64,000 nucleotides of DNA from Rhizobium esperanzae (lineage in GTDB: Bacteria > Pseudomonadota > Alphaproteobacteria > Rhizobiales > Rhizobiaceae), in assembly GCF_002204185.1 (NCBI RefSeq), contig NZ_MXPU01000016.1, forward strand, positions 86,961 to 150,960, read 5' to 3'. Made by a program: the position numbers and the translations under genes. Of the stretch, positions 20,237 through 28,982 are shown piece after piece; position 1 is the stretch's first letter; each line of letters starts with the position of its first letter. Below the pieces are notes generated by a model, which saw only the letters and a list, made by a program, of their open reading frames with translations, had not been told where the DNA came from and made no database searches.

Positions 20237-21010
20237 TCAAAGAGTTGTATGCCGAACCCCAGTCAATTCCGCAAGCCTCCCCACCAACGCATCCTGAAAC
20301 ACGGCATCACCCACCTCCGCCGCAGCCTCCCGCTGCTGCCGGTGATACCAATACCCGCCGCTGACCTTGGCGGCAGCATCATCGCTCGTCGCCAACCACG
20401 TCTGCGTGAGGTGCCCCATCTCCAAATCATCCGGCGCGCCGGCGCCGCCCATCTTGGTCGGCACCCAGCCGGGATCGACGGCGTTGCTGAGGACATCCGG
20501 CCAGTGGCGGGCGAGGGCGGTGGCGAGGGTGGCGATGTAGAGCTTGCTTTCCGAATAGGCTTGGCTGGCGTTCCATGGCCGCCGCTTCCAGTCGATATCG
20601 TCGAGGCTGCTGGCGCCGCTGCGGTGCATGCCGCTCGTGAGATAGATCAGGCGGTGGGGCCGCGTGATCCAGGCGGTGAGGAGATAGGGGGCGAGCACGT
20701 TGACCGCCAGCGTCTTGGCGTGACCTTCCGGCGTTTCGCCGCGGCTGCGTTCGAGGTAGATGCCGGCATTGTGGATGACGGCGTCCATGCGGCCGATGGC
20801 GTTGACCTGGTCGGCGATGGAGCGCGTCTCGGCAGCGCTGGCGAGATCGCCGATGACGAGGCCGAGGGCGGTGGCTGACGTCTCTGCGATGGCGGCGGCG
20901 CGCTCGCGGGAGCGGGCGTGGAGGACGACGTCATGGCCTTGGCTGATGAGGGTGCGGGCGGCGGCGAGGCCGAGGCCATCGGTGGAACCGGTGATGAAGA
21001 TGCGGCTCAT
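20237..21010 (-). CDS. SDR-family oxidoreductase
   Basis: A 257-aa short-chain dehydrogenase. The N-terminal cofactor motif is FITGSTDGLGLAAARTL (TGxxxGxG), followed by LVIGDLAS and IHNAGIY (the NAG motif). The active-site Ser is in IYLTSGM and the Tyr/Lys pair in YSESKLY. The N-terminus has the pattern of NADP(H)-preferring members (HARSRERA). The substrate is unknown. High-GC codon use and Rhizobium-like sequence mark the return to core chromosome after the island, so the island's right edge lies just beyond 20236. Confidence 0.88.
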   Translation of the reverse strand: MSRIFITGSTDGLGLAAARTLISQGHDVVLHARSRERAAAIAETSATALGLVIGDLASAAETRSIADQVNAIGRMDAVIHNAGIYLERSRGETPEGHAKTLAVNVLAPYLLTAWITRPHRLIYLTSGMHRSGASSLDDIDWKRRPWNASQAYSESKLYIATLATALARHWPDVLSNAVDPGWVPTKMGGAGAPDDLEMGHLTQTWLATSDDAAAKVSGGYWYHRQQREAAAEVGDAVFQDALVGRLAELTGVRHTTL

Positions 21011-21312
21011 GGGGTTTCCTTTTGCGGTGGCGTGGTGCGTTTGCCCATTTCATTGCCAGCTTTGGTGTGAGCTTCGGATAGAGCACGCGGAGGAGCAGCG
21101 TAGAGTTTTGCCTCCCGGTCCAAGAGTCAAATCTCGTTGGCTCTCAAAAAAGAGCAATTTCAGATCTCAAGCCGGGTTGACTCTCACGAGGCACACTCAA
21201 AATAGTTTGTCTTTCAATATCTGCGGTTTTTGATAGACAAGCCTCGTTGAGTTGATAATGATGCAGACAAGGCTGTTTGCCTGACAAATTTCCTGAAATC
21301 TGAAAGTCAAGC
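21011..21312. promoter_or_regulatory. Fic upstream region with short repeats
   Basis: No gene seen. Three variants of a CTCTCAAAA/CTCTCACGA/CACTCAAAA motif (21135-21200) and several GACAAG/GACAAA words (21233-21290), including TTGTCT...AGACAA around 21209-21240, precede the Fic gene. They may be binding sites for an unknown regulator. The evidence is only the repetition. Confidence 0.3.
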
Positions 21313-22449
21313 ATGGCCAAACATCCGAACCTCGACCTATCAGATGCTGTAGAATATCACTACGACCAGTTTCCTCCAGAGAGGATTGACGCCAACCAGC
21401 TTATAATGCCCATTGCTTCGGCATCAGCCGCGCTTGCCCGCTACGATCAGATGCTCAAAGGCATGCACAATAGCGAAATCCTGCTTGCGCCACTGCGCAA
21501 TCAGGAAGCTGTCGTCTCATCCCGAATGGAAGGAACCGTAAGTACTCTCGACGAAGTCCTGCGGTATGAGGCAGATCAGGAGGAAGGCGGTAACGAGCCG
21601 GAAGGCCATTATCGAAATGAAGCGATCGAAGTCTTCCTCTATAGCCGAGCCCTGACCGCGGCGCAGCGCAGTATCGAGCAAGGCGCGCCCCTTTCAAGCT
21701 TCCTTATCAAGAGCGCTCACAAGGTTCTGCTCGGCTTTGGCCGAGGTGCACATCTTTCTCCCGGTGAATTCAAGGTTGAGCAAAATTACCTGGCCGACCG
21801 CATGCGCCGCAAAGTGCATTTTGTCCCGATGCGTCCGGAGCAGCTCAATGATGGTATGGAGAGACTTTTCTCATTCGTCGAAGATAGGAATTGGCAGATA
21901 CTGATCAAGACAGCCGTCGCCCACCTTGAGTTTGAGGCATTGCATCCGTTCAAGGACGGCAATGGCCGGATCGGGCGGATGCTCATCACCCTGATGCTAT
22001 GGAAATATGGAGCAATATCCGCTCCTCACTTCTACATTAGTAGCTACTTCGAGGATCGACGCGACGAATATATTGACAGGATGCGCGAGGTTTCGAAGTC
22101 CGGTGCGTGGACCGAATGGGTTGTGTTCTTTCTAGAGGCGCTTGAAACCCAGGCTAATAAGAACCTTGCTACCGCAGAACGGATTCGCGACCTTTATGAC
22201 GAGCTTAAGCGGGAGTTTCCGCAGATCCTCACATCTCAATGGAGCACCTCGGCTCTGGATTTTTTGTTCTCGCGTCCCGTCTTCCGGAACAATGTATTTA
22301 CAAGCAAGTCGGGGATTCCGGAAGCAACTGCGCATCGGTTCACGCGCATACTAGTCGAGAAGGAGCTCATTAGAACATTGGAGCCCTCCGCAGGCAGGCG
22401 TCCGGCTCTGTACAGCTTTGAGCCACTGCTGCGGATTGTGCGCGAGTAG
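21313..22449 (+). CDS. Fic-family protein (AMP transferase)
   Basis: A 378-aa protein with the intact Fic signature HPFKDGNGRIGRMLI, its His at residue 211, so it should transfer AMP or another nucleotide part to a protein hydroxyl. An N-terminal inhibitory helix is present: SSRMEGT at residues 69-75 fits [S/T]xxxE[G/N], which marks a class II, self-inhibited Fic protein. A Fic_N-type domain precedes it. The C-terminus (SALDFLFSRPVF ... RFTRILVEKELIRTLE) forms a winged helix likely to bind DNA or regulate the enzyme. No antitoxin partner lies next to it, as expected for class II. GC content is lower than in the neighbours, suggesting transfer. Confidence 0.92.
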   Translation: MAKHPNLDLSDAVEYHYDQFPPERIDANQLIMPIASASAALARYDQMLKGMHNSEILLAPLRNQEAVVSSRMEGTVSTLDEVLRYEADQEEGGNEPEGHYRNEAIEVFLYSRALTAAQRSIEQGAPLSSFLIKSAHKVLLGFGRGAHLSPGEFKVEQNYLADRMRRKVHFVPMRPEQLNDGMERLFSFVEDRNWQILIKTAVAHLEFEALHPFKDGNGRIGRMLITLMLWKYGAISAPHFYISSYFEDRRDEYIDRMREVSKSGAWTEWVVFFLEALETQANKNLATAERIRDLYDELKREFPQILTSQWSTSALDFLFSRPVFRNNVFTSKSGIPEATAHRFTRILVEKELIRTLEPSAGRRPALYSFEPLLRIVRE

Positions 22450-22666
22450 CTGGCGCCGGCCCAGGGAAATTTACCGCTCGGGATATCTCGGCGATATGGA
22501 ATGGGTTGAGGCCGCGAAATTTCCCGGTCGGTAAAATCGTTGGCGGTTTTGTTGGGCGGGCATGGATCCTCGGCTCAAGGCCGAGGAAGACGGAGTGTGT
22601 GGGAGCGTTTCTGCCAAACCCACCCGCTCACGCGCCTACTTCCGGCCGTCAGCCCGCCGGCCCCAC

Positions 22667-23284
22667 TCACGCGTCCGCTTCCCGTCGCCGCTCCGCCCCG
22701 GCCGCAATCGTCACCACCAGCTCGTCCACCTCCCTTGCCAGTCGTTCCAGTGGCAATCCCACAAACCGGCCTTCCAGGCTGATGCTGACCACGCCGTGGA
22801 CGGCGCCGAAGAGGGTGCGGGCGCGGATGGCGCGGTCTTCGGGGGGCATGTCGGGCTGCAGTTCGGCGAGCGGTTCGGCGATCACGTCCATCAGGAAGAG
22901 GTGTTCGTCGAGGTGCCATTGCGGCGTCGGGCTGGTGTCGGGGGGGAAGTGCTCGAACAGCGCCTTCCAGAGGTTGCGGTGCTCGACGGCGAAGGCGAGG
23001 TAGCCTTGGGCGAGGTTGCGCAGGCGGTCGGTCGGGCTTTTGTCGCGGGCCTCCGGCAGGGTCAGCTTCGCCTCCAAGGCCTTCAGCGTCGACGAATTGA
23101 CGTGGATGACGAGCTCGGCGAGGTCGGAGAAGACGGTGTAGAGGCCGCCGAGCGCGCAGCCGGCGTCCTGGGTGATGTCGCGGGCGCGCAGATTGGTCAG
23201 CCCGTGGCGGGCGATGCGCTCGCGCGCCGCCTCGATCAGCCGCGCCTTCAAATCCTCGCGTTTTTCTTCTCGCCTGCCGGCCAT
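22667..23284 (-). CDS. TetR/AcrR-family repressor
   Basis: A 205-aa regulator. The N-terminal helix-turn-helix is LIEAARERIARHGLTNLRAR followed by DITQDAGCALGGLYTVFSD, typical of TetR. The remainder is the helical ligand-binding domain with the WHG-like segment NLWKALFEHF. It is transcribed divergently from the pspA-like operon. Three copies of a TGAACgnCGTTCA palindrome lie in the 111-bp space between them, so it very likely controls itself and that operon. A longer overlapping frame on the same strand is a shadow. The ligand is unknown. Confidence 0.92.
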   Translation of the reverse strand: MAGRREEKREDLKARLIEAARERIARHGLTNLRARDITQDAGCALGGLYTVFSDLAELVIHVNSSTLKALEAKLTLPEARDKSPTDRLRNLAQGYLAFAVEHRNLWKALFEHFPPDTSPTPQWHLDEHLFLMDVIAEPLAELQPDMPPEDRAIRARTLFGAVHGVVSISLEGRFVGLPLERLAREVDELVVTIAAGAERRREADA

Positions 23285-23305
23285 TCACCATTCCACTTCG
23301 ATTTT

Positions 23306-23379
23306 TTGAACGACGTTCAAAAATTATCTTGAACGCCGTTCATGATTCTGCCATAACAGCACTCGTGAACAACGTTCAT
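23306..23379. promoter_or_regulatory. three TetR operators
   Basis: TTGAACGACGTTCAA (23306-23320), TTGAACGCCGTTCAT (23329-23343) and GTGAACAACGTTCAT (23365-23379) share the palindrome TGAACnnCGTTCA. The first two sit near the TetR start codon. The third lies just before the ribosome-binding site of the PspA-like gene. They are the expected binding sites of the adjacent TetR protein. Confidence 0.8.
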
Positions 23380-23395
23380 AAACCGGAGGCAAGAA

Positions 23396-24082
23396 ATGTT
23401 CAAACTGATTTCCATTCTTTTGCGGGGCAGGGCGCATGATGCCGAGCAGGCCTTTGCCGATCGCCACGCCGTGCCGCTGCTTTCCCAGCAGATCCGCGAT
23501 GCCGCCCAGGCGATCCAGTCGGCGCGCCGCAGCGTCGCCGTCGCCATCGCCCAGAATGAGCAGGAAAAAGCGCAGCATCAGACGATCCTTTCCCGCATCG
23601 CCGATCTCGAGACCCGCGCTTGCGCCGCGCTGGGTAAGGGTAATGAGGGCCTTGCCCGCGAGGCGGCCGAAGCGATCGCCTTTCTCGAAGCCGAGCGTGA
23701 TGCTTCGGTCGCGGCGCAGGCCCAGTTCACCACGTCGATCAGCAAGCTGAAGGGCATCGTCCGCTCGGCCGAGGCGCGGCTGCAGGAGCTGCAGCGCGGC
23801 GAACGGCTGGCCCGGGCGACTGAAGAGGCGCAGAAGCTCGATGTCGTCGTCGCCGGCCCGGGCCTCGCCACCCTTGACGAGGCCGAGGAGACGCTTGCGC
23901 GGCTGCGGCTGCGCCAGAGCCAGAACGAGATGACGGCGGCCGCACTGAAGGACATGGAAAGCACGACCCGGCCGGCCGGCATCATCGAAAAGCTCGCCAA
24001 TGCCGGCTGCGGCGCGCCGCTCACCGCATCGGCCGATGATGTGCTCGCCCGGCTGAAGAGCCGCATCACCCCGGCCGCCTGA
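23396..24082 (+). CDS. PspA/IM30-family protein
   Basis: A 228-aa, almost wholly helical coiled-coil protein with the family's N-terminal amphipathic start (MFKLISILLRGRAHDAEQAF). It then has the PspA-type heptads (QQIRDAAQAIQSARRSVAVA, ARLQELQRGERLARATEEAQ). Relatives oligomerise on the inner face of the cytoplasmic membrane and protect it under stress. The GGAGG 6 bp upstream fixes the start. It heads an operon with the YiaAB gene under the TetR operators. Classic PspBC partners are absent here. Confidence 0.85.
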   Translation: MFKLISILLRGRAHDAEQAFADRHAVPLLSQQIRDAAQAIQSARRSVAVAIAQNEQEKAQHQTILSRIADLETRACAALGKGNEGLAREAAEAIAFLEAERDASVAAQAQFTTSISKLKGIVRSAEARLQELQRGERLARATEEAQKLDVVVAGPGLATLDEAEETLARLRLRQSQNEMTAAALKDMESTTRPAGIIEKLANAGCGAPLTASADDVLARLKSRITPAA

Positions 24083-24129
24083 ATTCATCCATTCAGCCAT
24101 TCACCCCTAAAAATTGAAGGGCCACTGCT

Positions 24130-24411
24130 ATGAACGACAGTTTCCAGAAACACTCCGCCAGCTGGGTCAGCTTCTCCTACATCTCCTTTGGCGCCGCCGC
24201 CTTCATGCTGGCGCTCGGCCTTTACATGATGCCGCTCGATCTCTGGGGCAAAGGCTATCTCGCCATGGGCATATTGATGCTGGTGCAGACTACGGTGAAC
24301 ATCACCAAGACGCTGCGCGACAATGCCGAATCCGAGAAGCTGATCCGCAAGGTCGAGGATGCCCGCACGGAAAAACTGCTCGTCAAATTCAATCGTAGCG
24401 ATGAAGATTGA
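24130..24411 (+). CDS. YiaA/YiaB-family inner-membrane protein
   Basis: A 93-aa protein with two transmembrane segments (SYISFGAAAFMLALGLYMM and YLAMGILMLVQTTVNITKT) and the family phrase SASWVSFSYISFG near the start. A charged C-terminal tail (EKLIRKVEDARTEKLLVKF) faces the cytoplasm. It lies 47 bp downstream of the PspA-like gene on the same strand, so it is probably co-transcribed and TetR-controlled. YiaAB proteins often accompany PspA-like proteins, but their function is unknown. Confidence 0.9.
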   Translation: MNDSFQKHSASWVSFSYISFGAAAFMLALGLYMMPLDLWGKGYLAMGILMLVQTTVNITKTLRDNAESEKLIRKVEDARTEKLLVKFNRSDED

Positions 24412-24429
24412 TCTTCCTTAACCACAGCG

Positions 24430-24469
24430 CAGAGTTGTTGCCGCGTTCAACCAATGGGTAACAACTCTG
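24430..24469. repeat. inverted repeat between operons
   Basis: Perfect 10-bp arms CAGAGTTGTT and AACAACTCTG, 20 nt apart. It lies between the YiaAB stop and the next gene. It could be a factor-independent termination hairpin (no T tract follows) or a regulator site for the downstream fusion gene. Confidence 0.5.
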
Positions 24470-24505
24470 TGGCCTTCTCGAGCTGCCTAAAGAAGGACTC
24501 CCGCC

Positions 24506-27500
24506 GTGCAACACAATCTGATGACGTCTAGAAAATTCGCGCCGCTGTTCTGGACCCAGTTCCTCACGGCCTTCAACGACAATTTCCTGAAGAACACGCT
24601 GGTGTTCCTCATTCTCTTCAAGATGTCGGCGAGCGAGGGGGCTGCGCTGGTGACGCTCGCCGGCGTCATCCTCATCGTGCCCTTCCTGCTGCTTTCCGCG
24701 CTCGGCGGCGAGCTTGCCGACAAGCACGACAAGGCGAAGATCGCCGAGCTGCTGAAACGCTCAGAGATCGGCATTGCGGCGCTCGCCGTCGTCGGTCTCG
24801 GCTTCTCCTCCATCTCAGTGCTGATGCTGGCGCTCTTCGGCTTCGGCGTCGTCTCGGCGCTGTTCGGGCCGATCAAATACGGCATCCTGCCCGATCACCT
24901 CGACCGCCGCGACCTGCCGAAGGCCAATGCCTGGATCGAGGGCGGCACCTTCATCGCCATCCTCGCCGGCACGATCATCGCCGCCCTCGCTTTCTCAAGC
25001 GGCGACAATGTGCTGCTGTTCGGCTCGATGATGATGGGCCTGTCCGTGCTCTGCTGGCTCGCCAGCCGGATGATCCCGCCGACCGGCTCCAAGGCGCCGG
25101 ATCTGCAGATCGACCGCAACGTCATCCGCTCCAGTTATACGCTGGTGATGGAAATCCGTGAGGACAAGCGGCTGTGGCGCTCGGCGCTGATGAACTGCTG
25201 GTTCTGGCTGGTCGGCGCCTTCGTGCTCTCCATCCTGCCGACCATGGTGACCGAGCTGCTCGGCGGCTCCGAGCTCGTCGTTCCCGCCTATCTCACGGTC
25301 TTCGCCATCGCCGTTGCCGTCGGTTCCGGCATTGCCGCCTGGATGTCGTCGGGCCGCATCGTGCTGCTGCCGGCCCCGGTCGGCACGGCGCTGCTCGGCC
25401 TCTTCAGCCTCGATCTCGCCTGGAATCTCTGGGGCCTGCAATCCACGACCCATGCGACGACGATCCTCGATTTCTTCGCCGGTGAAAACACCATCCGTGT
25501 CGCCATCGATCTCGCCGGCATGGCGATCGCGGGCGCCTTTATCGCAGTGCCCACCTTCGCCGCCCTGCAGACCTGGGCGCATGAGGATCGCCGCGCCCGC
25601 GTCATCGGCGCGGCCAATGTGCTCTCGGCGCTGTTCATCACCGTCGGCCTCGGCCTCGTCGCCGTCATCCAGGCGCTCGGCGTATCCATTCCTGAGATCC
25701 TGATCGGCCTCGGCATCCTCAATTTCGCGGTCGCCTGGCTGATGCTGAAGACGCTGCCGACCAATCCCTTCCGCGATTTCATCTCGATCCTGTTCCGCGC
25801 CTTCATGCGGCTCGAGGTCGAGGGGCTGGAGAATATCAAGAAGGCCGGCCGGGCGCCGATCATTGCGCTCAACCATGTCAGCCTGCTCGACGGCGCCTTG
25901 GCGCTCGCCATCACCGAGGAAGAGCCGACCTTCGCCGTCGATTACAAGATCGCCCAGGCCTGGTGGGTGCGGCCCTTCCTGAAAATGTGCAAGTTCCTGC
26001 CGCTTGACCCGACCAAGCCGATGGCGACGCGCTCGCTGATCAAGGTGGTGCAGGAGGGCAGCCCGATCGGCATCTTCCCCGAGGGCCGCCTGACGGTGAC
26101 GGGAACGCTGATGAAGGTCTATGACGGCGCCGCCATGGTCGCCGACAAGACCGGCTCAATGGTGGTGCCGGTCAAGATCGACGGGCTGGAGAAGAGCTAT
26201 CTCTCCTATCTCGGCGACGGCAAGATCCGCCGCCGGCTGTTCCCCAAGGTCAAGGTCACCATTCTCGAGCCGGTGAAGCTTGAGGTGCCGGCCGAGCTGA
26301 AAGGCCGCAAGCGCCGCACGGCGGCGGGTGCTGCCCTCTATCAGGTGATGTCGAACCTCTTGTTCGAGACCGCCGATACCTCGTCGACCGTTCTTGGCCG
26401 CGTCATTCAGGCGGCCCAGGAATTCGGCATGAAAAAGCTCGCCGTCGAGGATCCGGTCACCGGCAGCCTAAGCTATGGCAAGCTCCTGACCGGTGCCGCC
26501 GTGCTTGGCGCCAAGTTCCGCGCCCGCTTCCCGGAACAAAACCTCGGCGTCATGCTGCCGAATGCCAATGGCGCCGCCGCCACCATTCTCGGCGTCATGA
26601 GCGCGGGCAAGGTGCCGGCGATGCTGAACTTCACCGCGGGTGCCACCAACATCCTCTCCGCCTGCAAGGCGGCGGAAGTGAAACACGTGCTGACCTCGCG
26701 CGCCTTCGTCGCCCAGGCCAAGCTCGGCCCTGTGGTCGAGGAGCTGCAAAAGCAGGTGACGATCGTCTGGCTCGATGATCTGAGAGCCGAGATCGGCGTG
26801 CTCGACAAGATCCGCGGGCTGCTGCGCAAGGGCCGGCCGCTGGTGAAACGCCGGCCGGATGATCCGGCCGTCATCCTCTTCACCTCAGGCTCGGAGGGCA
26901 CGCCGAAGGGTGTGGTGCTGACCCACCGCAACATCCTGTCGAACGCCGCCCAGGCCGCCGCCCGCATCGATTTCCACAGCGGCGACAAGGTGTTCAACAT
27001 CCTGCCCATCTTCCATTCCTTCGGGCTGACGGCCGGCACCGTGCTGCCGCTGATCTCGGGCGTGCCGGTCTATTTCTATCCCTCGCCACTGCATTACCGC
27101 ATCGTGCCGGAGCTGATCTATGTCTCCAACGCCACGATCATCTTCGGCACCGATACCTTCCTCAACGGTTATGCCAGGACCGCGCATCCTTACGATTTCC
27201 GCTCGATCCGCTATATCTTCTCCGGCGCCGAGCCGGTGAAGGCCGCCACCCGCAACACCTATATGGAAAAATTCGGCCTGCGCATCCTCGAAGGCTACGG
27301 CGTCACCGAGACCGCGCCTGTTATTTCCATCAACACGCCGATGTACAACCGCTCCGGCACGGTCGGCAAAATCCTGCCGGGCATGGAATGGAAGCTCGAA
27401 CCGGTGCCCGGCATCGATGAGGGCGGAAGGCTGCATGTGCGCGGCGCCAATGTCATGGCCGGTTATCTCCGTGCCGAAAAACCCGGCGTGCTCGAGCCGC

Positions 27501-27901
27501 TCGCCGATGGCTGGCACGATACCGGCGACATCGTCACCATCGACGAGGATGGCTTCGTCAAGATCCGCGGCCGCGCCAAGCGCTTCGCCAAGATCGGCGG
27601 CGAAATGATCTCGCTCGCCGCCGTCGAAACGCTCGCCGCCGAACTCTGGCCCGGCGCGCTCTCGGTCGTCTCGTCGCTCCCCGACCCCAAGAAGGGCGAG
27701 CGCCTGGTGCTGCTCACCGAAGCCGAAACCGCCACCCGCGCCGAATTCCTCGCCTTCGCCAAATCGAAGGGCGCGATGGACATGATGGTCCCGGCCGAGG
27801 TCACCATCGGCAAGGTGCCGGTACTCGGCTCCGGCAAGGTCGATTTCGTCGCGGCCCGCAAGCTCGCGGAAAGCGTGGCCGAGAAGGGGGAGGCGGCGTA
27901 A
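24506..27901 (+). CDS. MFS–acyltransferase–acyl-ACP synthetase fusion
   Basis: A 1131-aa membrane protein with three parts. Residues 1-410 form a major-facilitator transporter like LplT (FWTQFLTAFNDNFLKNTLVF). Residues 430-610 form a PlsC-type acyltransferase with NHVSLLDG (HX4D, about 455) and FPEGRLTVTGT (about 524). Residues 620-1131 form an AMP-forming acyl-ACP/CoA synthetase with ILFTSGSEGTPKGVVLTH (about 790), YGVTETAPVIS and DTGDIVTIDEDGF. Together this should take up lysophospholipid, activate fatty acid and re-acylate it, i.e. phospholipid repair. GTG 24506 has AGAAGGA 8 bp upstream; ATG 24521 is an alternative. Confidence 0.93.
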   Translation: MQHNLMTSRKFAPLFWTQFLTAFNDNFLKNTLVFLILFKMSASEGAALVTLAGVILIVPFLLLSALGGELADKHDKAKIAELLKRSEIGIAALAVVGLGFSSISVLMLALFGFGVVSALFGPIKYGILPDHLDRRDLPKANAWIEGGTFIAILAGTIIAALAFSSGDNVLLFGSMMMGLSVLCWLASRMIPPTGSKAPDLQIDRNVIRSSYTLVMEIREDKRLWRSALMNCWFWLVGAFVLSILPTMVTELLGGSELVVPAYLTVFAIAVAVGSGIAAWMSSGRIVLLPAPVGTALLGLFSLDLAWNLWGLQSTTHATTILDFFAGENTIRVAIDLAGMAIAGAFIAVPTFAALQTWAHEDRRARVIGAANVLSALFITVGLGLVAVIQALGVSIPEILIGLGILNFAVAWLMLKTLPTNPFRDFISILFRAFMRLEVEGLENIKKAGRAPIIALNHVSLLDGALALAITEEEPTFAVDYKIAQAWWVRPFLKMCKFLPLDPTKPMATRSLIKVVQEGSPIGIFPEGRLTVTGTLMKVYDGAAMVADKTGSMVVPVKIDGLEKSYLSYLGDGKIRRRLFPKVKVTILEPVKLEVPAELKGRKRRTAAGAALYQVMSNLLFETADTSSTVLGRVIQAAQEFGMKKLAVEDPVTGSLSYGKLLTGAAVLGAKFRARFPEQNLGVMLPNANGAAATILGVMSAGKVPAMLNFTAGATNILSACKAAEVKHVLTSRAFVAQAKLGPVVEELQKQVTIVWLDDLRAEIGVLDKIRGLLRKGRPLVKRRPDDPAVILFTSGSEGTPKGVVLTHRNILSNAAQAAARIDFHSGDKVFNILPIFHSFGLTAGTVLPLISGVPVYFYPSPLHYRIVPELIYVSNATIIFGTDTFLNGYARTAHPYDFRSIRYIFSGAEPVKAATRNTYMEKFGLRILEGYGVTETAPVISINTPMYNRSGTVGKILPGMEWKLEPVPGIDEGGRLHVRGANVMAGYLRAEKPGVLEPLADGWHDTGDIVTIDEDGFVKIRGRAKRFAKIGGEMISLAAVETLAAELWPGALSVVSSLPDPKKGERLVLLTEAETATRAEFLAFAKSKGAMDMMVPAEVTIGKVPVLGSGKVDFVAARKLAESVAEKGEAA

Positions 27902-27958
27902 GCGGGAGTGGGATGCAGGGGAGGGTACCACCTCTCCTTCACCACCCACGCACCACCT

Positions 27959-28982
27959 CTCCTCCGTCATCCCAGGGCTTGACCCTGGGATCCATGCGGC
28001 TGGCACTGAGCAGACGGCGATGGCCTCGGGGGAACGATTGACGGCCGCGTGCTTGGTTGTGGATCCCAGGGTCAAGCCCTGGGATGACGGAGAGTGGGGT
28101 TGGCTTGCTGCCAAACGCGCCGGCGACGCAGCTTGGGGCGCCGCGCTCGCGGTTCGCTTCATCGCGCCCGGCACGGCTTCCGAGCCCCGGCACCACCTCG
28201 CCGTCGTCGGCCCGGTACCTTATCTCCTCCTCCGCCACCCTCCAGGGTCATCCTGGCACACCGCTCCTCCACCATCCGGGCACCACCTCTCCTCCGTCAT
28301 CCCAGGGCTTGACCCTGGGATCCATGCGGCTGGCACTGAGCAGACGGCGATGGCCTCGGGGGAACGATTGACGGCCGCGTGCTTGGTTGTGGATCCCAGG
28401 GTCAAGCCCTGGGATGACGGAGAGTGTGGTTGGCGTTCTTGCCAAACGCACCGCCGATGCAGCTTGGGCGCCGCGCTCGCGGTTCGCTTCATCGCGCCCG
28501 GCACGGCTTGTGAGCCCCGGCACCACCTCGCCGCCATCGGCCCGGTACCTTATCTCCTCCTCCGCCACCCTCCAGGGTCATCCCGGCACACCGCTCCTCC
28601 ACCATCCGGGCACCACCTCTCCTCCGTCATCCCAGGGCTTGGCCCTGGGATCCATGCGGGTGGCACTGAGCAGACGGCGATGGCCTCGGGGGAACGATTG
28701 ACGGGCGCGTGCTTGGTTGTGGATCCCAGGGTCAAGCCCTGGGATGACGGAGAGTGGGGTTGGCGTTCTTGCCAAACGCACCGCCGATGCCGCTTGGGGC
28801 ACCGCGCTCGCGGTTCACTTCCTCGCGCCCGGCTTGTAGGCCTCGGGACCACCTCGCCGCCGTCGGCCCGGTACCTTATCTCCTCCTCCGCCACCCTCCA
28901 CGGTCATCCGGCACACCTCTCCTCCACCACCCACGCACCACCTCTCCTCCGTCATCCCAGGGCTTGACCCTGGGATCCATGG
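27959..28982. repeat. tandem array of 330-bp palindromic units
   Basis: CCTCCGTCATCCCAGGGCTT begins at 27961, 28291, 28621 and 28946. The period is exactly 330 bp twice, then 325 for the last partial copy. Every full unit holds a left palindrome and, about 100 bp on, the mirrored right palindrome (GTGGATCCCAGGGTCAAGCC ...). Nearly identical spacer sequence follows. Open frames across the array are products of the repetition and are not genes. The array accounts for nearly the whole gap 27902-29002. Confidence 0.9.

Noticed and set aside
28020..28967. 315-aa frame across the tandem repeats
   Set aside because: Translation is itself a repeat of the 330-bp unit (period divisible by three) with Pro/Arg-rich content; not a gene.
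27959..28982. CRISPR array
   Set aside because: The repeat unit is 330 bp and spacers are not unique; no cas genes.
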